A stretch of DNA of 64,000 bases from Lentzea sp. NEAU-D7 (GCF_026242055.1 NZ_JAPJDL010000001.1:558001-622000), one strand, 5' to 3'. Counted from the first letter of the stretch, positions 36,719 through 46,600 are shown. Made by a program: numbers and translations. The notes: a model not told the origin generated them from the sequence alone.

Positions 36719-36746
36719 GAAACCGGTTTCGCGCGGAACCGGTTTC
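36719..36746. promoter_or_regulatory. Two ACCGGT-centred palindromes upstream of the GH3 gene
   Basis: GAAACCGGTTTC (36719-36730) is a perfect 12-base palindrome. GGAACCGGTTTC (36735-36746) repeats it with one change, 16 bases on. Tandem sites of this kind suggest cooperative binding by a dimeric regulator, separate from the CebR-like site just downstream. Confidence 0.45.
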
Positions 36747-36758
36747 AGGTATCAACTG

Positions 36759-36772
36759 TGAGAGCGCTCCCA
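36759..36772. promoter_or_regulatory. CebR/LacI-like operator upstream of the GH3 gene
   Basis: TGAGAGCGCTCCCA differs by one base from TGGGAGCGCTCCCA, the CebR box that controls cellobiose and beta-glucosidase genes in Streptomyces. It lies 37-50 bases before the ATG at 36810, in repressor position. That a LacI-family repressor acts here is inference; no such gene is in the window. Confidence 0.65.
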
Positions 36773-36809
36773 TAGACGCTGCCGCCGCACGAGCCCTCTC
36801 GGAGACCAC

Positions 36810-39050
36810 ATGGATCGCGACGACGTGCCCTACCTCGACGCCACGCTGCCCACCGCAGAGCGGGTAGCCGACCTGCTGGGCCGCATGACGCTGGCCGAGA
36901 AGGTCGGCCAGATGATGCAGCTGGACTCGAGGGAGGACCTGGACGACCACGTGCTGCGCAAGCACGTCGGCTCGATCCTGCACACCTCGCCGGAGCGAGT
37001 GCTGCGCGCGCAGGACCTCACCACGCGGACGCGTCTGCGCGTCCCGTTGCTGATCGCCGAGGACTGCATCCACGGCCACTCGTTCTACGAGGGCGCCACG
37101 ATCTTCCCCACGCAGCTGGGCATGGCCGCGAGCTGGGACCCGGAGCTGGTCGAGCAGGTCGCGCGCGTCACCGCCGTCGAGGCCGCCGCGACCGGCGTGC
37201 ACTGGACGTTCTCGCCGGTCCTGTGCATCTCGCGGGACCTGCGCTGGGGCCGCGTCGACGAGACGTTCGGCGAGGACCCGGTGCTGATCGGCGAGCTCGC
37301 GGCCGCGATGGTCCGCGGCTACCAGGGCGACGGCCTGGCCGACGAGACGGCGATCCTCGCGACCGCGAAGCACTTCGCCGGGTACTCCGAGACCCAGGGC
37401 GGCCGTGACGCGAGCGAGGCGGACCTGTCGCGCCGCAAGCTGCGCTCGTGGTTCCTGCCGCCGTTCGAGCGGGTCGCCCGCGAGGGCTGCGCGACGTTCA
37501 TGCTCGGCTACCAGTCCACCGACGGCGTGCCGATCACGGTCAACTCGTGGCTGCTCGACGAGGTCCTGCGCGGCGAGTGGGGCTACAAGGGGACGCTGAT
37601 CACGGACTGGGACAACGTCGGCCGCATGGTCTGGGAGCAGAAGCTGCAGCCCGACTACGCGCACGCCGCCGCGGCCGCCGTGAAGGCCGGCAACGACATG
37701 ATCATGACGACCCCGCAGTTCTTCGACGGCGCGCTGCAGGCCGTCGAGGACGGCCTGCTGGCCGAGTCGGACCTCGACCGCGCGGTCACCCGCATCCTGA
37801 CGCTCAAGTTCGACCTGGGGCTCTTCGAGAACCCGCGCAGGCCCGACGCCGAACGCCAGCGCGTGATGATCAACCACGACGACCACGTGGCGCTGAACCT
37901 GCAGGTCGCGCGCCGGTCGCTGGTGCTGCTGCGCAACGACGGCGTGCTGCCGTTCGGCAAGCCGAAGGGCAGGATCGCGGTCGTCGGCCCGCTCGCCGAC
38001 GACGCGCAGACCCAGCTCGGCGACTGGGCCGGCTCGTCCGGCCAGGCCGACTGGCTGCCCAACGGCCACCCGCGCGAGATGATCACGACGGTCCTCGACG
38101 GCCTGCGCGAGCTCTCGTCGCAGGAGGTCACCTACGCCCGCGGCGCCGACGTCCTGACCCTGGAGCCGGACCCCGAGGGCGACACGTTCCCCGACGGCCA
38201 GCCGCGCCCGCCGGTCGTGCGGGCCTGCGCGCCGGACGCGAACCTGATCGCCGAGGCCGTCGCGGCGGCCGAGGGCGCCGACTACGTGGTCGCCGTCGTC
38301 GGTGACGTGATCGAACTGGTCGGCGAGGGCCGGTCCACCGCCACGCTCGAGCTGATCGGCGGTCAGATCGCCCTGCTCGACGCGCTGGCCGAGACCGGCA
38401 CGCCGCTGGTCGTGGTGCTGCTCGCGTCCAAGCCGCTGGTCCTGCCCGCGTCCGCGCGCAACGCCGCCGCGCTGCTGTGGGTGGCGAACCCCGGCATGCA
38501 GGGCGGCCGCGCGATCGCCGAGGTGCTGCACGGGCTCATCGAGCCCAGCGGCCGCCTGCCGATCTCGTTCGCGGCGCACGCCGGGCAGCAGCCGACCTAC
38601 TACAACCAGATCCGCGGCCAGCACGGCACGCGCTACGCGGACCTGACGCAGGAGCCCGCGTTCGTGTTCGGCGAGGGCCTGTCGTACACGACGGTCGAGT
38701 ACGGCGACCTGCTCGTGGAGACGGCGGTGCTGCGCCCGGACGAAGTCGTCAGGGCCTGCATCTCCCTCACGAACACCGGGTCACGGCCTTCTCGCGAGAC
38801 CGTGCAGGTCTACGTCAGCGACGCCGTCACCTCGGTGAGCTGGGCCGACAAGGAGCTCAAGACCTTCAGGCAGGTCGACGTGGCGCCGGGCGAGACCGTG
38901 AAGGTCGACCTCGAGCTCCCCGTCTCCGCCTGCACGATCGTCGACGCCGACGGCCGCCGGGTGGTCGAGCCGGGCGAGTTCGTCCTGCTGGTGGGCCCGA
39001 ACTCGAGGGACCTCCGCCGGGCCGAGTTCACCGTAAAGCCGCAGTGTTGA
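36810..39050 (+). CDS. GH3 family beta-glycosidase (probable beta-glucosidase)
   Basis: A 746-residue enzyme whose ATG at 36810 follows GGAG. The GH3 N-terminal barrel carries LRWGRVDETFGEDP, AKHFAGYSETQGGRD (KH...G substrate loop) and GTLITDWDNVG, whose Asp (near 265) is the expected nucleophile. The C-terminal sandwich domain (from about 370: RRSLVLLRNDGVLPF) and fibronectin-III-like domain (from about 640: VQVYVSDAV, DKELKTFRQV) complete the usual order. There is no signal peptide, so it is probably cytoplasmic and acts on imported di- or oligosaccharides. The operator upstream suggests induction by cellobiose-like sugars. The 3' end overlaps the convergent lipid operon by 23 bases. Confidence 0.92.
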   Translation: MDRDDVPYLDATLPTAERVADLLGRMTLAEKVGQMMQLDSREDLDDHVLRKHVGSILHTSPERVLRAQDLTTRTRLRVPLLIAEDCIHGHSFYEGATIFPTQLGMAASWDPELVEQVARVTAVEAAATGVHWTFSPVLCISRDLRWGRVDETFGEDPVLIGELAAAMVRGYQGDGLADETAILATAKHFAGYSETQGGRDASEADLSRRKLRSWFLPPFERVAREGCATFMLGYQSTDGVPITVNSWLLDEVLRGEWGYKGTLITDWDNVGRMVWEQKLQPDYAHAAAAAVKAGNDMIMTTPQFFDGALQAVEDGLLAESDLDRAVTRILTLKFDLGLFENPRRPDAERQRVMINHDDHVALNLQVARRSLVLLRNDGVLPFGKPKGRIAVVGPLADDAQTQLGDWAGSSGQADWLPNGHPREMITTVLDGLRELSSQEVTYARGADVLTLEPDPEGDTFPDGQPRPPVVRACAPDANLIAEAVAAAEGADYVVAVVGDVIELVGEGRSTATLELIGGQIALLDALAETGTPLVVVLLASKPLVLPASARNAAALLWVANPGMQGGRAIAEVLHGLIEPSGRLPISFAAHAGQQPTYYNQIRGQHGTRYADLTQEPAFVFGEGLSYTTVEYGDLLVETAVLRPDEVVRACISLTNTGSRPSRETVQVYVSDAVTSVSWADKELKTFRQVDVAPGETVKVDLELPVSACTIVDADGRRVVEPGEFVLLVGPNSRDLRRAEFTVKPQC

Positions 39051-39798
39051 AGGGACCGGGAACGATCGTGAGGTAGCGGGGAGGGATCTCCACCGACCTC
39101 GTGATCGCCTTCTTCACCGCGGGGACCAGGTCCGCGTCGACCAGCGCGACAGCGGGCCTGCCCGGCGGGTCGATCAGCAGGCTGGCACCGCGCGCGCCCG
39201 CCGCGAGCGCCGCCTGGACGACCGCGTCCTGCTCCGGATCCGGGTTCTGGGCGTGGTGGTAGGCCGTCAGGGCGGCGCCCAGGTCGTCCGCGTCCCGGAC
39301 GTGGGGCAGTTCCACCTGCGGCTCCGGGCGCCGGACCCTCGTGTCGACGACGAGCAGCCGCTGGCCGGGCAGGGCGAGCAGGTCCGGCCGCGGTTCCTCG
39401 AACCGCTCACCGGCGAGGTCGCGCAGTGCCAGCCCCACCGCGGTCCTCAGCGCCTCGGCCGCGGACAGGCCACTGCCCTGCGGCAGGTCGACGCTGCACA
39501 TCAGCGCGGCGCCGCCCCTCGCCTCCACGCCCGCGGCCCAGGCCGGGACGTCGTCGGACGGCAGCAGCGCGCGCTCGGTCGGCCGGTTCACCGACACCAG
39601 TTCGAGCCTGCCGTCGTCACGCCGGTCTCCCGCGACGATCGCACCCCACTTGGCGTGCACCTTCACCGCACCGCCCAGCAGGTTCAGCACGCCGGGGGCG
39701 TACCAGACGCCTTCCGCGGGCCGTCCGAACGTGCGCCGGAACGCGTGCGGCACCAGCCTGAGCTCCGGCGCGAGCTCAGGCCGATCCGCGATGTCCAT
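39028..39798 (-). CDS. Degenerate galactokinase-like (GHMP) protein
   Basis: The ATG at 39798 overlaps the methyltransferase stop by one base (TGATG), giving 256 residues against about 380 for galactokinase. YAPGVLNLLGGAVKV aligns with the galactokinase signature (APGRVNLIGEHTDY), but Glu, His and Asp of the sugar-binding motif are lost. DLPQGSGLSAAEALRTAVG matches the GHMP phosphate-binding loop. The segment that should hold the catalytic Asp (CGxMDQ) is missing: the chain passes directly to a strand like VVVxNSN (LLVVDTRVRR). It ends a seven-gene operon. It is probably a non-catalytic relative, perhaps binding a sugar nucleotide or the acyl product, or a decaying gene; both are inference. 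Confidence 0.75.
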   Translation of the reverse strand: MDIADRPELAPELRLVPHAFRRTFGRPAEGVWYAPGVLNLLGGAVKVHAKWGAIVAGDRRDDGRLELVSVNRPTERALLPSDDVPAWAAGVEARGGAALMCSVDLPQGSGLSAAEALRTAVGLALRDLAGERFEEPRPDLLALPGQRLLVVDTRVRRPEPQVELPHVRDADDLGAALTAYHHAQNPDPEQDAVVQAALAAGARGASLLIDPPGRPAVALVDADLVPAVKKAITRSVEIPPRYLTIVPGPFNTAALR

Positions 39799-41537
39799 CA
39801 CGCCTGCGCCTTCCGGGCCAGCAGCCGGTAGGCGTTGCCCTGGCCGGTGCGGTGCGCCAGGAACCGGTTCACCGTCTGGTCCAGCGCCAGCGCGACGAAG
39901 AACGCCGGGATGCCGAGCGTCCACACCAGGAAGCTGCGCGTCCTCCTGAGCCGCACCTTGCCCGGCCGCCACGGCGCGGGCGTGCGCGGCGCCTTGTCCC
40001 CCAGCCACAACAGCAGCGCGAGCGTGAAGTCGTTGCACAGGTGCGCTTTCGCGCGCTCGGTGGCCACTGTGGTCAGTCCGCGCTCGGCGAGCGCCTCCTG
40101 GAGGTTGCCGATCGGCATCATGTGCTGGTGCTGCGGCTGGAACCACGGCATCCAGTACTGGCCGAACAGCCTGCCCAGCCGCCACTCGGGGTCCGGCAGC
40201 TCGATCAGCAGGTAGCCGCCGTCGGGCAGCACGTCCGCGGCGATGTCGAGCTCCTCCCACGGATCGCGCACGTGTTCCAGGTAGTGGTGCATGCTGATCA
40301 CGTCGTAGCGGCCCTTGAGCTCGCCCGCGAAGTCCTTGAAGCTGCCGCGGTAGGAGTTCTCGATCCGGCCGAGCCGCGCCGCGTCCTCGATGGCCGCGCC
40401 CTGGTCGAGCCCGTCGAACCGGGTCTGCGGCAGGACCTCCTTGGCCCCCAGGCAGAAGTGCGCGTGCCCGGATCCGACGTCGAGCCAGCGTTCGGGCGAG
40501 GTGTACGGCTGCACCATGCGCGCCCGGCCGTAGTAGGGCTCGGTCTTGCCGGAGAACACCGCCTCCGCCGACGTCTCGCCGAGGCCGTCGTAGAAGTCGC
40601 GGTAGTAGAAGCCCAGGCCCTCCTCGGTCAGGCGCGGGTTCTGCCAGACATGTCCACATCGGACACAGCGGTCCATCGTGAACGTGCCGGGCTTGCGCTG
40701 CACCAGGTCCGTCGCGGTGACCCAGCGGCGCAGGTCCGTGCCGCCGCAGGACGGGCAGGTGTCGCGCGGTGCCTCGTGGAAGTTCCGGTCGCGGTTCTGC
40801 TCGTACCAGGGCGCGGCCTGTTCGAGGTGCCGGGCCTGACGCTTCTCGGCCGTCGACTTCTTGCCCCCGGCGGTCTTGAACCACAGGTAGGGCGTGCGCA
40901 GGACGCGCGGCACCCACAGGTCACGCGGCCGCAGCGGCGTGCCGGCGAACACCAGGACCGGGTGCGCCCAGTAGGCGGCCAGCGCGGCGAGTCCCCACTG
41001 CCAGGAGGTGAGCAGGGCGGCCACGACGGTGGCGTACCCGATGACCGAGCCCGCGATCCACAGCGACGGCCGCTTCCCGAACTGCCGCAACGTCGCCGCG
41101 CGGTAGCCGAGGTCGTGCGGCCCGGCTTTCAGCCCCGGCGCGACCGCGATGTCGACCCGCGCGTGCACGTGGTCCTTGACCCGCCGCACGTACGCCACGA
41201 ACTCGGTGGGGTCGCCGGGGTCGACCTCCTCGACGTAGGGCTCCCGCACCAGGACGGCCTGCGACGCGCTGATCCCGCGCGCCCACTGGTCGTCGCGGTA
41301 CTTGCCGGGGTCGACCGCGCCGAGCAGGTCCAGCGCCGCGACCGTGTGCAGGTCGCGCGGGACGAGGTCGACGAGATCGGCGTCGGACTCCCACGAGCCC
41401 TCCGGATGGACTCCGGTGGCGGTGAGGAGCGTGTGCCCGTCCGCGCCCCGGGCGAGCACTCGCAGTTTCGACGCGCGGGAACGCAGGCGCAGCACGTCCA
41501 GCAGGACGACCACCACGACCAGCACGCTGAGAATCAC
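39798..41537 (-). CDS. Membrane-anchored class I SAM-dependent methyltransferase with zinc ribbon
   Basis: A GTG start at 41537 overlaps the glycosyltransferase stop (GTGA), giving 579 residues. An N-terminal transmembrane helix (SVLVVVVVLLDVL) is followed by a soluble region, then two further hydrophobic segments (about 145-200). CPSCGG (near 263) and CVRCGH (near 289) form a zinc ribbon. The Rossmann core has WLDVGSGHAHFCLGAKE (motif I, near 352), DVISMHHYLEHVRDP and GGYLLIELPDP. A hydrophobic helix near residue 530 suggests membrane contact at the C-terminus too. The zinc-ribbon plus Methyltransf_23 core is known from sugar C-methyltransferases. In this operon it may methylate the sugar or lipid at the membrane (inference). 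Confidence 0.85.
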   Translation of the reverse strand: MILSVLVVVVVLLDVLRLRSRASKLRVLARGADGHTLLTATGVHPEGSWESDADLVDLVPRDLHTVAALDLLGAVDPGKYRDDQWARGISASQAVLVREPYVEEVDPGDPTEFVAYVRRVKDHVHARVDIAVAPGLKAGPHDLGYRAATLRQFGKRPSLWIAGSVIGYATVVAALLTSWQWGLAALAAYWAHPVLVFAGTPLRPRDLWVPRVLRTPYLWFKTAGGKKSTAEKRQARHLEQAAPWYEQNRDRNFHEAPRDTCPSCGGTDLRRWVTATDLVQRKPGTFTMDRCVRCGHVWQNPRLTEEGLGFYYRDFYDGLGETSAEAVFSGKTEPYYGRARMVQPYTSPERWLDVGSGHAHFCLGAKEVLPQTRFDGLDQGAAIEDAARLGRIENSYRGSFKDFAGELKGRYDVISMHHYLEHVRDPWEELDIAADVLPDGGYLLIELPDPEWRLGRLFGQYWMPWFQPQHQHMMPIGNLQEALAERGLTTVATERAKAHLCNDFTLALLLWLGDKAPRTPAPWRPGKVRLRRTRSFLVWTLGIPAFFVALALDQTVNRFLAHRTGQGNAYRLLARKAQA

Positions 41538-42661
41538 CCGGCCACCACCTTTTCCAGTAGGTCGGCCGCGGCCGCTGCGCCGCCTGCCGCCGAGAACGAC
41601 TCGCGCACCAGCTCGGCGGCGGCCACGTACTCCGGCTCGTCCAGCACGGATGCCAGTGCGCTGCGGATGTCCGCTGCCCGTGCGCGCGAGTAGGTCAGCC
41701 GCACTCCGGCACCGGCCTCCACGACCTGGGCGGCGACGGTCGGCTGGTCGTCGCGGATCGGCGCCACGACCAGTGGCAGCCCGTGTGCGAGCGCCTCGCA
41801 GACCGTGTTGTGGCCGCCGTGCGTGACGACGGCGTCCAGGTGCGGCATCAGTGCGAGTTGCGGCACCGAGGGCAGCATCAAGACGTTCGCCGGGGCGGGC
41901 CTCGGCGGAGCGACCACCACGGCCTGCACGTCGAGCTCCGCGACCGCGTCCATGGCCTGGCCGAGGAAACGCTCGCCCGCGGGACCGTTGAGGGTGCCCA
42001 GGGAGATCAGCACCCGCCGCCCGCCGGTCAGCCTCTCCCAGGGGAAGTCCACCCGTTCCACGCGACGGGTCAGCGCTGGGCCCACGAACGCCACTTCGTC
42101 GCCGAACTCGCCCGCCACCAGCGCCTTCGAGCTGTAGACCAGCACCAGCCGGTCGGAGAACCTGATGTCCCCACCGGCGAAGTCGTGCAGCAGGTCACGC
42201 ACCCAGGCGTCGACCTTCGGCATCGTCCTCAGCGGGTTGACCAGCTCCGCGGACGTGCTGGCCGACGTCACCCACGGCAGTCCGGCGCCGCGCGCCACCA
42301 CCGGTCCCGCCAGCGCCTGCTGGTCGGCGACGACCACGTCCGGGGCGAACACCGTGACGGCGTCGGAGACTCCGGGCACCATCGCGTGTCCGAGCGGGAT
42401 CAGGAACTCCTCCCAGAAGAACTTGAGCACCGCCATCCCGCGCAACGCGAGCCAGCGCTCCCGCTGCGCGCGGATGACGCCTTCCAGGTGGTCGTCGATC
42501 GCGGCGAACACGAGCGCGTTGTCGGGCAGGAGTGGTTGCAGCGTGCCGGGATGCCCGACCCACGCGACCTCGTGCCCGCGCGCCAGCAGCTCGGCCCCCA
42601 CGGAAGCGGTCGGGTTGACGTGGCCGGTCAGCGGCGGCACGACGAACAGGAACCGGCTCAT
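41534..42661 (-). CDS. GT1 family glycosyltransferase (UGT/MGT-like)
   Basis: The ATG at 42661 overlaps the hydrolase stop. The 375-residue protein begins FLFVVPPLTGHVNPT, the acceptor-side loop with the usual His. It ends in a GT-B donor domain with THGGHNTVCEALAHGLPLVVAPIRDDQP (near 282), the UDP/TDP-sugar motif of macrolide- and polyketide-type glycosyltransferases. SLGTLNG is the second donor contact. The donor and acceptor are unknown; given its neighbours, the acceptor is probably the polyketide lipid made by the two synthases. Confidence 0.92.
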   Translation of the reverse strand: MSRFLFVVPPLTGHVNPTASVGAELLARGHEVAWVGHPGTLQPLLPDNALVFAAIDDHLEGVIRAQRERWLALRGMAVLKFFWEEFLIPLGHAMVPGVSDAVTVFAPDVVVADQQALAGPVVARGAGLPWVTSASTSAELVNPLRTMPKVDAWVRDLLHDFAGGDIRFSDRLVLVYSSKALVAGEFGDEVAFVGPALTRRVERVDFPWERLTGGRRVLISLGTLNGPAGERFLGQAMDAVAELDVQAVVVAPPRPAPANVLMLPSVPQLALMPHLDAVVTHGGHNTVCEALAHGLPLVVAPIRDDQPTVAAQVVEAGAGVRLTYSRARAADIRSALASVLDEPEYVAAAELVRESFSAAGGAAAAADLLEKVVAG

Positions 42662-43437
42662 GACGGCAGCCAGTCGAACAGCACGTCCAGCAGCTCGGCC
42701 GTGGCCTCGCGGAGAACCGTGTGCCCCAGTCCGGACACCACGTGCAGGCGGCACGACGGGATGCGCTCGCGCAGTTCGGCGGCGGCTCCGATCAGTTCGG
42801 ACTCGGCGCCGTACACCCCGAGCACCGGGCACCGCACCTGCGTGAGGTCGAGCTTGGCGCCGGAGCCGAGGTCGTCGATCAGCGTGGTGCCGTTGAGCAA
42901 CGCGTTGGCGTTCACGGCGAGCTTCGCGATCTTGCGCTGGCCCAGGGCCATCAGCTGGTCCTGCGTCCGGTCGAACTCCAGACCGAGCGCGGCGACGGTC
43001 AGCGTGTTCGTGATGTCCTCGAACCACGCGTCGCCGACCACTCCCCCGACGGCGGACTCGACCAGCACGACGCCGCCGACGCGTTCGGGTGCCTGCACGG
43101 CCGCGTGCATCGCGACGACACCGCCGTAGCTGTTGCCCAGCAGGAAGACCGGCTCGGTCACGCCGATCTCGTCGAGCACGGCGACCAGGTCGAGCGCGCT
43201 CTCCTCCGGCGTGTAGCCGGACGGCGGCCGCTCGGACAGGCCGTGCCCGCGCAGGTCGAACAGCACGGTGCCGAACCCGGCCTGCGCCAGCGGCGCGGCG
43301 AGCGTGTAGTAGAAGCTGGACAGGTTGTCCATCACCAGGCCGTGCACGAACACCACGGTCGGTCCGGCCTGCGTGCCTTCTGGAGGCCCGAGCCGCTGCA
43401 CGTGGAAGCGCAACCCTCGGGCGTGAACCTCAGACAC
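42658..43437 (-). CDS. Alpha/beta hydrolase (putative thioesterase or acyl-transfer enzyme of the lipid operon)
   Basis: A GTG start at 43437 overlaps the ACP gene by eight bases, giving 259 residues. It shows the oxyanion loop HGLVMD, nucleophile elbow GNSYGG (near 105), and His in GLGHTVL near the end. The acid position appears as Glu in VYGAESELIG. Its place between the ACP and the glycosyltransferase suggests release of the finished chain from ACP, either by hydrolysis or by transfer, since the synthases carry no thioesterase domain. The specific reaction is inference. Confidence 0.85.
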   Translation of the reverse strand: MSEVHARGLRFHVQRLGPPEGTQAGPTVVFVHGLVMDNLSSFYYTLAAPLAQAGFGTVLFDLRGHGLSERPPSGYTPEESALDLVAVLDEIGVTEPVFLLGNSYGGVVAMHAAVQAPERVGGVVLVESAVGGVVGDAWFEDITNTLTVAALGLEFDRTQDQLMALGQRKIAKLAVNANALLNGTTLIDDLGSGAKLDLTQVRCPVLGVYGAESELIGAAAELRERIPSCRLHVVSGLGHTVLREATAELLDVLFDWLPS

Positions 43438-43690
43438 GGGCCGTGATGTGGTCGACGAGCCGGCCGACGGACATCGCCATGATCTCGTCGATGTCCATGT
43501 CCGCCAGGAAGGCCACGAGGTCGACGCCGTAGTGGGCGTTGAGCTTGTCCGCCAGGGCCACGAACTCGATCGACTCCAGGCCCAGGTCGTCGCTGAACGT
43601 GGTGTCGCGGGTGATCTCCACTCCCAGCAGGAAGTCGGGCCCGACCACCTCGGTGATCAGCTTCGCGACCTGCTGCAGCACCTCGTCCAT
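43430..43690 (-). CDS. Discrete acyl carrier protein
   Basis: An 86-residue protein starting at ATG 43690, overlapping the PKS stop by one base. DDLGLESIEFVALADKLNAHYGVDL holds the Ser (near 40) that would receive 4'-phosphopantetheine. The four-helix pattern and acidic surface are typical of type II ACPs. It differs from the tandem ACPs inside the large synthase (SIDSIKR), so it may serve a separate step, such as starter loading or handing the product to the hydrolase. Confidence 0.92.
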   Translation of the reverse strand: MDEVLQQVAKLITEVVGPDFLLGVEITRDTTFSDDLGLESIEFVALADKLNAHYGVDLVAFLADMDIDEIMAMSVGRLVDHITARV

Positions 43691-46600
43691 CAGTTCTCCG
43701 TTCGCACGCGGGCCGCGGCTCGCCCCGGTTCGGATGTCACGTCGACTCGCGGCACGGCGAAGGCCCCGCGCACACGGCCGTCGGCGGTCACACTCAGTTC
43801 GGCCGGGTAGACCGGCCCCGCTCCGCGATCCCACAGCCACGAGCGCACGGCGTCCTTCACCGCGATCACGCGCAGCAGCCAGTCCCGCTGGGCGGGCACG
43901 TCCAGGCCGCCGTAGTGGTGCCGCTCGGCGGAGTTCAGGTAGCGGCGCATGATCAGGTCGCGGGTCGCGCTGTCGGCCCAGTTCTCCTCCACCCACACCC
44001 GGTCACCGTCCTTCGTGGACAGCATCTCGGTGCCCGGCTTCAGCTTCACCTGCCAGATCCGGTCGTCCGTCGTGAACCGGCGGGTGGTCCAGCCGGTGAT
44101 CCGGCACCACAGCGCGCCGTCCACGGTCAGCTCGGCGTCGGCGACCATCACCTGCGCGGTGACCTCGCGGATCCACGCGGTGCACCGGACGTCCCCGGTG
44201 GGCGCGGGTCCGTGGAACGTCACCCGCTCGATGCCGGTGGGCAGCACGGTCTGGTCCTCGGTGCGGCAGACCTGCATCCAGTGGCCGATCAGCTGCCCCG
44301 CGCTGTCCAGCAACGCCCCCGGCGCGGGCAACGGCGTCAGCACGCCCGCGATCCCGTCGTCCGCCAGGCAGTCGATCTTCGTGACTCCCGCGAACGCCGG
44401 TCCGTGGAACATCCAGTTGTCCGCGTACAGCTCGGCGGCGGTGACCGGCGCGTCGCGAACTCCTTCGAGCTCCCTGCCGACCCTCTCCGGGGTCTGCGGG
44501 GACATCAGCACGACACCCTCGGCGTAGTCGCCGACCTTGACGAGGACGCGGTCCCGGCCCTCCGCGCGGGCGGAGATCTTGACGGTCGTCGCGGGCAGCG
44601 CTGTGAGCCAGCGCTTGGCCTTGACCTGTGCGAACCCGTGCACCGCGCCTCCGGTGAGCCGGCGCGCGGCGTCCGCGAACACCTCCAGCAGGCCGGTCGC
44701 GGGCACGATCGGGAACCCGTCCGCGAGGTCCGGCCAGCCCGGTGGCTGCGGGAACACCGAGTGGTCGGCCAGCTCCGGCATGGTCCGCAACGAGAACTCG
44801 CGGGTGAAGCCCGCCTCGTTCGGCCTGAGCGCGCCGACGACCTCGCGCGCGACGGCGTGGGTGTGGGCCAGGAGCTTGTTGACCGCGGCGGACATCGGGC
44901 CGTCGGCGGCCACCAGCACGGGTTCGGTGCCGAGCGCGTCGAGCGTGATCTTCGGCGTGCCGAGCCGGAGCTTGACCTTGTGGGCGGTGCCGCGCTTGAG
45001 GCCGAACGCCCACAACGCCTCCGGCGCGATGTCGGCGTTCACCGCGATGTGCGGCCTGTCGTTCAGCGTGTCGCCGACGAACCCGGTGAGGCTGCCCTGC
45101 CCGATCTGGACGAACGCCCGGAAACCCGCGCCGTGCAGGCGTTCCAGCAACGGCCGGAACCGGACGGGCTCGACCAGGTGGCGCAGGACCAGGTCGCGAA
45201 CGCCGTCCGCGCTCATCGGTTCGAGGGAGTTCGCCGACCACACCGGGACGTCCGACGCGCGCACCGGAAGCTGGTCGAGCATCTCCCTGGCCCGGCCCAG
45301 GTAGGGGGCGAGCGCCGGGGTGTGGAAGCCGGTGCGGAACGGCATCAGCTGCGCCATCACGCCGTTCGCCTTCAGCGTCGCGAGCACCTGCTCGAGGCGG
45401 TCGACCGGGCCGCAGATCACCGACTGGTGCGGGCAGTTGTCGTGGCTGATCGTGACGCCGTCGATCAGGTGCTGCTCGGCGGTGTCCGCAGAGCACCCCA
45501 GTGCGGCGTAAGCGATGTCGACGACCGCCACCGCGCCGGGGCCGAGCGCTGAGACGAACTCGTCGATCGTCGGGTAGATGCCGCCGACGACCATCGCGGT
45601 CCACTCGCCCATGCTGTGCCCGGCGAGCGCTCCCGGCGTGATGCCGAGCGCCATGAGCTCGCGGGCCTCGCGGCGGCCGTCCTGCAGCAGCCCGACGGCG
45701 TGGTCGACGACCTCGCCGCTGAACTCGCGCTCGAATCCGGGGAACAGGAACGCGACCTGGTCGGTGCCGGTCAGCAGCGGCTGCGGGGAGAACCAGATGT
45801 CGTGGCGGCCGGGCCACGCCTTGCCCTGGGCCAGCACCCGTTCGGCGAGCTTGAGCTTGCGGTCGTCCGGGTTGCCGATGGCGAGCCGGAACGCCCTGTC
45901 TGCGCTGGAGGTGCGGCGCTGCCTCAACGCGTTCGCGAGCTCGTCGGCGGTGTCGGCGGCGAACGTCATGACGGGCTTGCGCGGCTTGGCGATGGTGTGG
46001 CCGTCGAGGACCGCGTGAGCGTTGATCCCGCCGAACCCGAACGCGTTCACGACCGCGCGATGCCGTCCGGTCCACTCGCGAGCACTCGTCACGGGTGTGA
46101 ACCTCGTACCGGCCAAGCTGCTGTGCGGGGTGTCGACGTGCAGGGTCGGCGGAAGCGTGTTGTGGTGCAACGCGAGCGCCGCCTTGATCAGCCCGGCCAT
46201 GCCGGCGGCGGGCATCGCGTGGCCGATCATCGACTTGACCGTGCCGATGCCGATCTCGTCGCCCTGCCCGCCGAACGCGGTGATCATCGTCTGCAGCTCG
46301 GCGGCGTCCCCGGCAGGTGTGGCGGTGCCGTGCGCTTCGATCAGGCCCGGTGACTTCTCGCGGGGATCAAGGCCCGCGTTGGCCCAAGCCCGTTGCACGG
46401 CGAGGAGCTGACCGTCCGGGTTGGGCGTCATCATGCTGGTCGCACGGCCGTCGCTCGCGGTGCCGATGCCGCGGATCACCGCGTAGACGCGTTCGTCGCC
46501 GACGTCCTCCAGCCGCTTCAGCACCACCATGCCGACACCCTCGGACAGCAGCGTGCCGTCCGCGCTCGCGTCGAACGGCCGGATCCGCTCGGTGGGGCTC

